Part shown: piece by piece, positions 17,031-25,604 of the stretch
Layout of the letters: every line of letters starts with the position of its first letter
Numbering within the stretch: the stretch's first letter is position 1
Assembly (NCBI GenBank): GCA_006739055.1
Contig: AP019702.1
Coordinates: forward strand, 2,691,388 to 2,755,387
DNA from: Allostella vacuolata
Lineage (GTDB): Bacteria; Pseudomonadota; Alphaproteobacteria; ATCC43930; Allostellaceae
Direction: 5' to 3'
DNA: 64,000 bases
The notes under the pieces: generated by a model
The model's input: only the letters and a program-made list of their open reading frames with translations
The model's database searches: none
Told to the model about the DNA's origin: nothing
Program-made: the position numbers and the translations under genes

Positions 17031-17960
17031 ATGCCGTACCGGCCGACGCTGCGACAACTGGAGTATGTGCTGGCCCTGGCCGAATGCGGGCATTTCGGCA
17101 AGGCTGCCCGACGGTGCCACGTGGCCCAGCCGACGCTCTCGGTGCAGATCGGGCTGGTGGAGGACGGCCTGGGCGTCCAGCTCTTCGAGCGGACCTCGGC
17201 CGCGGTCCTGACGACGCCGGTGGGGGAGCGGTTCGTCCACGGCGCCCGCGTCACGCTCGCGGCCATGAACGACCTGATGGACGCGGTGGCGCAGGATACC
17301 CGGTCGCTCGGGGGGACGGTTCGGCTCGGGACCCCGCCCAGTTTCGGCCCGTACTTCCTGCCGACCTTCCTGCCGCCGCTCCATCGCAAGTATCCGGACC
17401 TGAAGATCTACATCGTCGAGGACCTGCCTGCCGCGATCGAGACCGCCATCGCCGAGGGCACGCTCGACTGCGGGGTCGGGCCCTCCTGTGACGAGCCCTC
17501 GCTCGCCTACATCCCGATCGGCACCGAGCGGCTCTATCTCGGCGTGCCGGCCGATCATCGCCTGGCGGACAGGCCGGCCGTGGCCGCGGCCGATATCCGC
17601 GGCCAGCGCCTGCTGGCGCTCGGCAGCGGGCACCGCCTGCTCGAGAACGTCCGTCACCTCGCCGACGTGTCCGGCGCGGTGATGGTCGACGACTATGTGG
17701 GGACGAGCCTCGACGCGATCCGCCAGATGGTATCGATCGGGATGGGCTGCTCGCTCTTTCCCGAGCTCTACGCGCGGGCGGAGTTCCGCAACGCCGAGGA
17801 TGTGCGGCTGCTGGAGATCGAGGGCTGGGCGGAACGGCGCTCGGTCGGCCTGTACTTCCGGGCCACGACCGGGCGAAGGGGCCACTTCGAAGAACTGGCG
17901 GCCGAGGCCCGCCGTGCGGCCGATGCGCTGGCCATCGGCGCCGGGGCCGGCGAAGGTTGA
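17031..17960 (+). CDS. LysR-type regulator, OxyR-like without redox cysteines
   Basis: A 309-residue LysR-family regulator. The N-terminal winged helix (LRQLEYVLALAECGHFGKAARRCHVAQPTLSVQI) is very close to OxyR, and the effector domain follows the OxyR layout (FGPYFLPTFLPPLHRKYPDLKIYIVED). In OxyR the redox pair lies in a GHCLRDQAMGFC-like segment; here the aligned segment reads GHRLLENVRHLA, so Cys199 is Arg and Cys208 is Ala. Peroxide sensing by disulfide is therefore not expected, though the operator type seems kept. It is divergent to terC. Regulation may respond to a metal, a small ligand or another cysteine; this is inference. Confidence 0.88.
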   Translation: MPYRPTLRQLEYVLALAECGHFGKAARRCHVAQPTLSVQIGLVEDGLGVQLFERTSAAVLTTPVGERFVHGARVTLAAMNDLMDAVAQDTRSLGGTVRLGTPPSFGPYFLPTFLPPLHRKYPDLKIYIVEDLPAAIETAIAEGTLDCGVGPSCDEPSLAYIPIGTERLYLGVPADHRLADRPAVAAADIRGQRLLALGSGHRLLENVRHLADVSGAVMVDDYVGTSLDAIRQMVSIGMGCSLFPELYARAEFRNAEDVRLLEIEGWAERRSVGLYFRATTGRRGHFEELAAEARRAADALAIGAGAGEG

Positions 17961-17971
17961 TCGACGACCCG

Positions 17972-18002
17972 GCCGGACGGGGGGCGGGAGCCCCCGTCCG
18001 GC
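17972..18002. terminator. Bidirectional hairpin between converging genes
   Basis: GCCGGACGGGGG (17972-17983) pairs with CCCCCGTCCGGC (17991-18002), loop 7 nt. It sits between the stop of the oxyR-like gene and the stop of the converging RTX gene and probably serves both. Confidence 0.6.
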
Positions 18003-18029
18003 GCGGTGTCACCGGCCGGCGACGGTTCC

Positions 18030-20609
18030 TCAGACGATGGCGAAGTCGTCTGCCGAGAGCTGGTTCTTGAGGATGCCGGCCAGCACGATGCCCTGACCAT
18101 CGCCGAGGTCGAGGAACACGCCGTCCGGCCCGTCGACCAGCCGCGCCAGGATGTCGGCGAATCCGGCGATGGCGATGCCGTTCAGCAGCCCGTCCGGCCC
18201 GACCGCCAGCTCGATCACGTCGCCGCCCTGGAGGTCGTAGTCGGTGACGCGGTCCAGATCGCCATTCTCGGCGTAGGCGAAGCGGTCGGCGCCTGGGCCG
18301 CCGGTCAGGGTGTCGTTGCCGCGGTCGCCCGACAGCCAGTCGTTGCCCTGGTCGCCGAACAGCTGGTCGTTGCCCTGGCCGCCCCAGACCTGGTCGGCGC
18401 CCTTGCCGCCATGGGCGAGGTCGTCGCCCTGGCCGCCCAGCACCCAGTCGCTGCCTTCGCCGCCCAGCACCGTGTCGTCCCCCTGGCCGCCCCAGACCAC
18501 GTCCTCGTCCGGCCCGCCGGAGACCAGGTCGCGGCCGGCATTGCCGTTCAGCCGGTCGCGGCCGCCTTCGCCCTCGATCGTGTCGTCGCCGTCCATGCCC
18601 CGGATCGTATCGGCCTGGCCGGTGCCGCTCAGAAGCTCGGCCCCGGGACCGCCATCGACCGGCCGGTTGGGCAGGGGCGAGGTCGGCTCGACCAGGATGG
18701 TGACGGTGGCGCTGTCCTGGCCTCCCTGGCCGTCGGCGACCTGGTAGGTGAAGCTGTCGGTGCCGATGAAGCCGCCATGGGCGCGGTAGGAGAAGCCGCC
18801 GTCCGGGTTCCAGGTGAGAACGCCGTGGTCGGGCGTGTCCACCAGCCCGCTCACCTGCAGCGGATCGTCGTCGGGGTCGCCGTCATTGCCGAGGACGCCC
18901 GGCCCGGCCACCGTCAGCAGCTGGCTGCGCTCGACCGCATAGGCGTCGTCGCCCGCCACCGGCGCGCGGTTGCCGATCCCCGCTGGCGGCGGTGGGGGCG
19001 GCGGCGGCGGCGGTGGAGGCGCGATCCCGAACACCACGTAGCTCGCGCCGGCATCGGTGCGGCTGTCCGGAGCGAACCCGCTCGCTCCGATCATGAAGTC
19101 GCCGGTGCCGTCGCCGTTCACGTCCCCGGCGGAACTGACCGAAATGCCACTGAGGCTGCTGTTCGAGACGCCGTTGAGGACGAAGCCGTTGCCGCCGTCG
19201 AGGGCGGAGAGTTCGAGCGCCGAGCCGAAGGGATCGCCGGCGGAACGTCCGAACAGCACATAGCTGGCGCCAGCGCCAGGGCGGGCCGGATCGCCTGGAT
19301 TGGCCCTGTAGGCCCCGATGATGAGGTCGTCGATGCCGTCGCCGTTCACATCCCCGGCGGAACTGACCGAAAAGCCACTGTAGTCGCCGCCCGTGACGCC
19401 GTTGAGGACGAAGCCGTTGCTGCCGTTCAGCGCCGAGAGCTCGATCGCCGAGCCGAAGGGATCCGGGTCTGCAGTGCAGCGGCCGAACACCACATAGCTC
19501 GTGCCGGCCTGGGCCCTGTTGTTCGGGTCGGCGCTCTTCGCGCCGATCAGGATGTCGTCGATGCCGTCGCCGTTCACGTCCCCGGCGGAACTGACCGACC
19601 AGCCGCTATAGTCCTTGTTCGTGACGCCGTTGATGACGAAGCCGTCGCTGCCATCCAGCGCAGAGAGTTCGATCGCCGAGGCGAAGGAATCCCCCGTGCT
19701 GCGGCCGAACACCACGTAGCTTGCGCCGGCGTTATTGCGGCTGTCCGGATCGGCATTCCTCGCCCCGATGACGAGGTCGTCGATGCCGTCGCCGTTCACG
19801 TCCCCGGCGGAACTGACCGAAAGGCCGCTCTGGTCGCCGCTTGCGCCGCCGTTGAGGACGAAGCCGTTGCTGCCGTCGAGGTCGGAGAGTTCGATCGCCG
19901 GGCCGAAGGGATCGCTGGCGCAGCGGCCGAACACCACATAGCTGGCACCGGCAGCGACGCGGGCCGGATCACCCGGATCGGCGCCATAGGCCCCGATGAC
20001 GAGGTCGTCGATGCCGTCGCCGTTCACGTCCCCGGCGGAACTGACGGAAATGCCGCTGTAGTCGCCGCTTGCGCCGCCATTGATGACGAAGCCGTCGCTG
20101 CCGTTGAGGGCGGAGAGTTCGATCGCCGAACCGAAGGGATCCGGGTCCGCGGTGCAGCGGCCGAACACCACATAGCTCGCGCCGGCCCCGCTGCGGGCCG
20201 GGTCGCCTGGATCGGCCAGTCTTGCCCCGATGATGAGGTCGTCGATGCCGTCGCCGTTCACGTCGCCGGCGGCACGGACCGAAGCGCCGCTCCTATCCTC
20301 GTTCGTAACGCCGTTGATGAGGAAGCCGTTGCTGCCGTCCAGCGACGAGAGCTCGATCTCGGGCTCGAACGCCCCGACATCCGCGGTGCAGCGCCCGAAC
20401 ACCACATAGCTCGCGCCGGCATAGGTGCGGGCCGGATCACCCGGATCGACGCCATAGGCTCCGATGATGATGTCGTCGATGCCGTCGCCGTTCACGTCCC
20501 CGGCGGAACTGACCGACGCGCCGCTCCTGTCGTAGAGCGCCGCGCCGTTGATGGCGAACCCGTCGTTGCCGTCGAGGGCGGAAAGCTCGACTACCGAAGG
20601 AAACGCCAT
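18030..20609 (-). CDS. Seven-bladed FG-GAP propeller / cadherin-like / RTX secreted protein
   Basis: An 859-residue paralogue of the 12749-15217 protein with the same order: seven FG-GAP units (residues ~1-520, most written VSSAGDVNGDGIDDLIIGA), a Pro-only linker, a cadherin-like domain (APVAGDDAYAVERSQLLTV to DSATVTILV), an RTX block, and the shared tail NQLSADDFAIV. Units are ~69 residues and nearly identical at DNA level, indicating recent internal duplication. Each unit has a conserved Cys-containing loop (VVFGRCTAD). The ATG at 20609 is preceded by GGGGGG and a 3-nt spacer. It is tandem with the disrupted paralogue upstream. Secretion by a type I system encoded elsewhere and Ca-dependent folding are inferred. 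Confidence 0.87.
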   Translation of the reverse strand: MAFPSVVELSALDGNDGFAINGAALYDRSGASVSSAGDVNGDGIDDIIIGAYGVDPGDPARTYAGASYVVFGRCTADVGAFEPEIELSSLDGSNGFLINGVTNEDRSGASVRAAGDVNGDGIDDLIIGARLADPGDPARSGAGASYVVFGRCTADPDPFGSAIELSALNGSDGFVINGGASGDYSGISVSSAGDVNGDGIDDLVIGAYGADPGDPARVAAGASYVVFGRCASDPFGPAIELSDLDGSNGFVLNGGASGDQSGLSVSSAGDVNGDGIDDLVIGARNADPDSRNNAGASYVVFGRSTGDSFASAIELSALDGSDGFVINGVTNKDYSGWSVSSAGDVNGDGIDDILIGAKSADPNNRAQAGTSYVVFGRCTADPDPFGSAIELSALNGSNGFVLNGVTGGDYSGFSVSSAGDVNGDGIDDLIIGAYRANPGDPARPGAGASYVLFGRSAGDPFGSALELSALDGGNGFVLNGVSNSSLSGISVSSAGDVNGDGTGDFMIGASGFAPDSRTDAGASYVVFGIAPPPPPPPPPPPPAGIGNRAPVAGDDAYAVERSQLLTVAGPGVLGNDGDPDDDPLQVSGLVDTPDHGVLTWNPDGGFSYRAHGGFIGTDSFTYQVADGQGGQDSATVTILVEPTSPLPNRPVDGGPGAELLSGTGQADTIRGMDGDDTIEGEGGRDRLNGNAGRDLVSGGPDEDVVWGGQGDDTVLGGEGSDWVLGGQGDDLAHGGKGADQVWGGQGNDQLFGDQGNDWLSGDRGNDTLTGGPGADRFAYAENGDLDRVTDYDLQGGDVIELAVGPDGLLNGIAIAGFADILARLVDGPDGVFLDLGDGQGIVLAGILKNQLSADDFAIV

Positions 20610-20910
20610 TGGCCCCCCAATGAATTTGCGTTCGGGGCAGAATGCCTACCCCGAACTGTCGCTCAGACTATCGTCCGAGAGGATAGGGACGCAAGCTGGA
20701 GTTGCTTATCGTGGATGCCTTATAAATTTAATAATACAAGGCCATCGCGCGCATCGAGCGGCTGTGCGGGGGATGGCCGAAGAGCGACGCGCCAGGCCGG
20801 GGCAGGATGTCGCGATGGCTCGCGCCGGAACTCCGGGTCCCTGCCGCGGACGGAGGCATTTCGAGACGCGCCCCTCTCCGCCCGGTTGCCCGAACGGAGA
20901 GGGGCGAGGG
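20610..20910. other. Intergenic region with AT-rich island between tandem RTX genes
   Basis: No gene is supported in these 301 bases. They hold the hairpin after the upstream RTX paralogue (20869-20906) and, near 20715-20745, an AT-rich stretch (CTTATAAATTTAATAATAC) that is striking in this very GC-rich DNA. It lies ~110-140 bp upstream of the ATG at 20609 and is probably promoter or regulator-binding DNA, but I cannot fix -35/-10 boxes. Confidence 0.5.
20869..20906 (-). terminator. Hairpin after third FG-GAP/RTX gene
   Basis: CGCCCCTCTCCG (20869-20880) pairs perfectly with 20895-20906 across a 14-nt loop, starting four bases after the stop codon at 20911-20913. No T-run; candidate terminator like those after the other RTX genes. 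Confidence 0.6.
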
Positions 20911-23549
20911 TCAGACGATGGCGAAGTCGTCGGCCGAGAGCTGGTTCTTGAAGATGCCGGCGAGCACGATGCCCTGTCCGTCGCCGAGGTCGAGGAAGAC
21001 GCCGTCCGGGCCGTCGACCAGTCGCGCCAGGATGTCCTGGAAGCCGGCGATCGGGACGCCGTTCAGCAGCCCGTCCGGCCCGACGGCGAGCTCGATCACG
21101 TCGCCGCCCATCAGGTCGTAGTCGGCGACGCGGTCGAGGCCGCCACCTTCCGCGTAGGCGAAGCGGTCCGCACCCGGGCCGCCGGTGAGCGTGTCGTTGC
21201 CGCGGTCGCCCGACAGCCAGTCGTCGCCCTGGTCGCCGAACAGTTGGTCGTCGCCCTGGCCGCCCCACACCTGGTCGCGGCCCTTGCCGCCATGGGCGAG
21301 GTCGTCGCCGGTGCCGCCCAGCACCCAGTCGGCATCCTCGCCGCCGAGCAGCATGTCGTTGCCCTGGCCGCCTTGCACCACGTCCTCATCGTTGCCGCCG
21401 AACACAAAGTCATCGCCGGCTCCGCCGTTCAACAAGTCGCGGCCGCCGTCGCCCTCGATGGTGTCAGCCCCGTCCATGCCATTGATCGCGTCGGCCCTGC
21501 TGGTCCCGGCCAGGCGCTCGTCGCCGAAGCCACCGGTGATGGGCGGGCGGGAGGTGTCGGGCGCCGGCTCGACCGCGATGGTGACGGTGGCTGTGGCGGA
21601 GCCGCCTTCGCCGTCGGTCACCTGGTAGGTGAAGCTGTCGGTGCCGAGGAAGCCGCCATGGGCGCGGTAGGCGAAGCTGCCGTCTGGGTTCCAGGTGAGG
21701 ACGCCGTGGTCGGGAGTATCGACGAGGCCTGTGACGCGCAAGGGGTCGCTGTCGGCATCGCCGTCGTTGGCCAGCACGCCCGGCCCGGCCACTTCCAGAA
21801 GGTGGCTGCGCTCGGCCCGGTAGGCATCGTCCCCGGCCACCGGCGCCAGGTTCGGCGGCGGAGGAGGAGGTGATTCCGGAATCGGCGGCGGCGGAGGAGG
21901 GTGGAGGTGGAGGTGGAGGTGGAGGTGGAGGGAGGTGGAGGTGGAGGTGGAGGTGGCGGCGTCTCGCCAGTCCCGAACACGACATAGCTCGCGCCGGCGT
22001 TGGAACGGCTGCCCGGATCGGCACCGTAGGCCCCGATGATGAGGTCGTGGATGCCGTCGCCGTTCACGTCGCCGGCGGAGCTGACTGAAAAGCCGGCCTG
22101 TTCACTGGCGCATATGCCGTTGATGACGAAGCCGTCGCTTTCGTCGAGGGCGGATAGCTCGATCGCTGAACCGAAATCTCCCGCAGATCCGGTGCAGCGG
22201 CCGAACACGACATAGCCCGCGCCGGCATTGGAGCGGCCGCTCGGATCGACCCGGGAGGCGCCGATGAAGAGGTCGTCGACGCCGTCGTCGTTCACGTCGC
22301 CGGCGGAACTGACCGAAATGCCGCTGTAGTCATCGGTCGCGACACCGATGATGGCAAAGCCGTCGCTGCCGCTGAGCGCGGAGAGTTCGATCGAGGAGCC
22401 GAACTCCCCCGCGGCCTCGGTGCTGCGGCCGAACACGACATAGCTCGCGCCGGCATCTCGCCGGTCGTTCGGACTGGCGCTCTTCGCGCCGATGACAAGA
22501 TCGCCGATACCGTCGCCGTTCACATCCCCGGCGGAACCGACCGACCAGCCGCTCCGGTCGCCGGCCGAGAGCCCGTTGATGACGAAGCCGTCACTGCCAG
22601 CAAGGGTCGAGAGCTCGATCGCGGACGCGAAGTCACCACTTGTGTCCGTACAGCGGCCGAACACGACGTAGGTCGCGCCGGCGGTGATACGGTCGCCCGG
22701 ACTGGCGTCCTTCGCTCCGATCAGGAGGTCGTCGATGCCATCGCCGTTCACGTCCCCGGCGGAACTGACCGAAAAGCCGCTGTGGTCGTAGCTGGAGGCA
22801 GCGTTGATGACGAAGCCGTCGCTGCCGGACAGCGCCGAGAGCTCCAGGGCGGAAGCGAAATCCCCCAGGGCTTCCGTACAGCGGCCGAACACCACATAGC
22901 TGGCGCCGCCGTAATATTGACCGTGCGGCTCGGCATACTTTGCCCCGATGACGAGGTCGTCGATGCCGTCGCCGTTCACGTCCCCGGCGGCGCTGACCGA
23001 CCAGCCGCTGTAGTCGCCGGGCGCGACGCCGTTGATGACGAAACCATCACTGCCGTCCAGCCCGGAGAGCTGGATCGACGGGCCGAAGTCTCCCGACGCC
23101 GCGGTGCAGCGACCGAACACCACATAGCTTGCACCGGCTTTGTCCCGGTTGTTCGGATCGGCAAACCGCGCCCCGACGACAAGGTCGGCGATGCCATCGC
23201 CGTTCACGTCGCCGGCGGAGCTGACGGAAGAGCCGCTCTGGTCGCCGGCTTTGTCGCCGTTGATGGCGAACCCATTGCTGCCGTTGAGGGAAGAGAGTTC
23301 GATTGCGGACCCAAAGTCCCCCGCCACCGCGGTGCAGCGGCCGAACACCACGTAGCTCGCACCGGCCCTGTCCTGGTTGTTCGGATCGGCGTACCGCGCC
23401 CCGATGATAAGGTCGCCGATGCCGTCGCCGTTGACGTCCCCGGCGGAACTGACGGACCAGCCGCTCTGGTCGCTGGCTGTCGCACCGTTGATGACGAAAC
23501 CGCTGCTGGCGGGCAGCGCGGACAGTTCCAGGATCGCGGGAAACGGCAT
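20911..23549 (-). pseudogene. FG-GAP / cadherin-like / RTX protein, frame broken in Pro linker
   Basis: Third paralogue. The 5' part (23549 to ~21925) reads MPFPAILELSALP and seven FG-GAP units, then enters the Pro linker. The original frame continues as Ser/Thr and Arg junk and stops at 21618. The cadherin-like domain (APVAGDDAYRAERSHLL), RTX block and tail NQLSADDFAIV continue in another frame from ~21895 to 20911. One base is missing overall: the (CCACCT)n run is out of phase at its middle by two bases and has one extra C at its end. Corrected, it gives ~880 residues, like its neighbours. Either a real mutation, a programmed or slippage-prone site, or a read error in a GGTGGA repeat. Unlike its paralogues it has no poly-G ribosome-binding site. 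Confidence 0.8.
21901..21954 (-). repeat. (GGTGGA)n hexamer microsatellite encoding the Pro linker
   Basis: About nine GGTGGA-like hexamers with a phase break (GGAGGGAGG) near 21930. On the coding strand this is (CCACCT)n, encoding Pro-Pro. Whole-unit loss keeps frame; the phase break does not. Confidence 0.8.
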
Positions 23550-23903
23550 CGGCGTACTTTCGGTTTGGAAGTATCACGCCGGCCGAGAGCGTCACCGCCC
23601 GGATCAACCCGATCCTGTCACAGAAAGGCCGGCTCGGTATCGGGCATTCGCAGCTTTCAGTGAAGCAACCGGGGCGAGAACAGGCCACGGACGAGGCTTG
23701 GCCGGCAGAGTCCACCGTGAACGTCGTGCAACGATGGCGCGGGCGGAGTCCGCCCTATGCGTAGCGACGCTCCGGGCGCGACCGCGAGGGGAAGATGGGC
23801 TGTCCGATCCGGCGCGCCGATGGCGGCTCGCGGCAGCCCCCGGCCGCTGCCGTCGGCAAGGGCCGGGTCGGATACCCCAAGCCCTTGAAAGACCTCTGGA
23901 AAA
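23550..23903. other. Intergenic region without recognisable gene
   Basis: These 354 bases separate the start of the third FG-GAP/RTX gene from tRNA-Val. I see only a small inverted repeat (GGGCGGA/TCCGCCC near 23743-23757). No convincing ORF with codon bias or ribosome-binding site is present; a promoter for the RTX gene is expected here but not identifiable. Confidence 0.4.
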
Positions 23904-23978
<75 letters not shown>

Positions 23979-24130
23979 ACTTTTCCGTGGGGCCGACCCG
24001 AAGGTGTCGGCCGCGGGACGCGCCATGTAGCATCGGTGCGTAGGGTTGGCAACCGCATCTTCACCGCTCCGGCGCATTTCCGTCGCCGGCAGCCGGGGAA
24101 CGCTCGCCGTGCTGCCCGGTTGCTCCCTGC

Positions 24131-24295
24131 ATGGACAGGAATGGACCAGCCTCGGCAATGGCATTCGGAATGGCCGCGGGCGTCGGCATCGGTGCCGTCG
24201 CCGGCACGGCCATGGACGCGGCCGCACTCGGCATCGCTGCCGGCATCGCCATCGGTGCCGCGCTCGGCTGGGCGTGGCACGGCTGGCGGCGATAG
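24131..24295 (+). CDS. Possible small glycine-zipper membrane peptide
   Basis: A 54-codon ORF rich in Gly and Ala with a repeated GxxxG-like pattern (VGIGAVAG, AAGIAIGAALG) and a Trp/Arg tail ending GWAWHGWRR. The composition is that of a membrane-inserted glycine-zipper peptide. No good ribosome-binding site precedes the ATG at 24131 or the internal ATGs at 24158 and 24170, and the gene converges on nthB with 13 nt between stops. Presented as plausible, not certain. Confidence 0.35.
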   Translation: MDRNGPASAMAFGMAAGVGIGAVAGTAMDAAALGIAAGIAIGAALGWAWHGWRR

Positions 24296-24308
24296 GCCGG
24301 CGGCCACG

Positions 24309-24929
24309 CTACGTCGGCGGCGGGTCGACCTTCTCCAGGTAGCTCTGGAACACGCCGACATGGACGAAGGCCTCGTCGCAGGAATCCGGCCAGAGGTCGG
24401 ACGTGCGGAAGCGGACGTCGTAGGTCGGCTCCTCCGTCGCCTGCATGGTGTGGGCGGCCGCGTCGGGGAAGGGGTAGGGCGGCGACTGGGCCACCACCAC
24501 GCCCCGCTTGCCGCGGATGTAGCCCGGCATCCGCACGTGGCCGGAGACGAAGAGGTCGCGCACCCGCACCGTCTCGCCGATCGCGAAGGACTGCGGCGGC
24601 TCCGCCGGGCGGCCGGGCCCGAGCGGCCGGGACAGCGGGAAGGTGCCGTCGACCCGCGCCGCCAGCTCCCCGGCGGTGACGATCCCCTTCTCGACCAGCA
24701 GGGTCGCGGCGGCGGTCAGCACCCGCTCGTAGTAGGGGGCGGACAGGTAGTGGACCGGGGCCATGCGCTCGATCGCATGGCGATACTCGTCCATGTTGTA
24801 GAAATGGCTCTTCACCGCCAGCGCCGACAGGGCGCGGGCCAGCGGCTCCCAGGTCTCGGCGTGGGGAACGGCGGGATAGGCGATCCGCCCGAAGCCCTGC
24901 TTGCCGCCCAGGTCGTGCATGCCGTCCAT
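24309..24929 (-). CDS. nthB: Nitrile hydratase subunit beta
   Basis: A 206-residue beta subunit of nitrile hydratase, which with the alpha subunit hydrates nitriles to amides in the cytoplasm. The N-terminus MDGMHDLGGKQGFG is the family hallmark. The C-terminal SH3-like barrel is seen in GETVRVRDLFVSGHVRMPGYIRGKRGVV and the terminal TYDVRFRTSDLWPD segment. Length is close to the usual 210-230. It starts 4 nt after the alpha stop, so the subunits are translated together. Alpha-before-beta order with a cobalt-type alpha claw is noted. No amidase is encoded nearby. Confidence 0.93.
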   Translation of the reverse strand: MDGMHDLGGKQGFGRIAYPAVPHAETWEPLARALSALAVKSHFYNMDEYRHAIERMAPVHYLSAPYYERVLTAAATLLVEKGIVTAGELAARVDGTFPLSRPLGPGRPAEPPQSFAIGETVRVRDLFVSGHVRMPGYIRGKRGVVVAQSPPYPFPDAAAHTMQATEEPTYDVRFRTSDLWPDSCDEAFVHVGVFQSYLEKVDPPPT

Positions 24930-24933
24930 GGCC

Positions 24934-25557
24934 TCAGGCCCCCGCCGCCCTGCCGGCGCCGTCCAGGCGCTCGGTGCCGATCATCGAGGCCTGGGTGACG
25001 ATGCCCGCCAGCTGTTCGGCCGGCCAGCCGCGGGTGGCCGGCGGCTGCACCGGCAGGACCATGTAGCGGGTGTCGGCGGTGGTGTCCCAGACGCGGATCT
25101 CGGTCGAGCCGGGCAGGTCGAGCCCCATCTCGCGCAGGGCCGTGCGGGATTCCCGCACCACCCGGGCCCGGTACTCCAGGTCCTTGTACCAGTCGGGGGC
25201 GGCACCGATGATCGTGTAGGCGGTGCACGAGCACAGCGTGCAGACGATCAGGTTGTGGATGTCGGGCGTGTTCTCCAGCACCACCAGGTGCCGGTGGTGC
25301 TCGGGCATGCCGAAGCCGAGCTCGGCCGCGGCCGACTTGCCGTCTGCCAGCATCCGCGCGCGGAAGGCATCGTCCGTCCAGGCGCGGGCCACCATCTGCG
25401 CCCCGTTGCGGGTCACCCACTGCTCTTCCGAGTGGCGGGTGAAATCCTCGACGAAGCCGTCCGGCAGGATGCCGCGCTCCGCCAGGGCCGCTTCGAGGGC
25501 GGCTGCCCGCTGCGCGACGGGTGCTGGTTGTGACGAGGGGTCGTGGGTGTCGCTCAT
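24934..25557 (-). CDS. nthA: Nitrile hydratase subunit alpha, cobalt type
   Basis: A 207-residue alpha subunit carrying the metal claw VCTLCSCTAY (Cys106, Cys109, Ser110, Cys111). Thr107 in place of Ser marks the Co(III) type rather than the Fe type. In active enzymes two of the cysteines are oxidised to sulfinic and sulfenic acids. Downstream DWYKDLEYRARVVRESR is the conserved RxR region that contacts the beta subunit. GGAGAA precedes the ATG at about nine bases. The gene begins 47 nt after the hybrid kinase stop. No separate activator/chaperone gene (P14K or NhlE type) is found next to it. Confidence 0.94.
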   Translation of the reverse strand: MSDTHDPSSQPAPVAQRAAALEAALAERGILPDGFVEDFTRHSEEQWVTRNGAQMVARAWTDDAFRARMLADGKSAAAELGFGMPEHHRHLVVLENTPDIHNLIVCTLCSCTAYTIIGAAPDWYKDLEYRARVVRESRTALREMGLDLPGSTEIRVWDTTADTRYMVLPVQPPATRGWPAEQLAGIVTQASMIGTERLDGAGRAAGA

Positions 25558-25604
25558 GGCGTGCGTTCTCCCGTCCTGTGCATGGGTGTGGCCGGCATGC
25601 GGTC

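Noticed and set aside
18006..20951. 981-codon + strand frame opposite the FG-GAP/RTX gene
   Set aside because: Repeated VDAVAVHVPGGTDR is the reverse reading of the FG-GAP Ca-binding motif; no independent gene.
18030..23549. Regular ~207-bp repeats that could be mistaken for a CRISPR or satellite array
   Set aside because: They are coding FG-GAP blades in frame; no short direct repeats with unique spacers.
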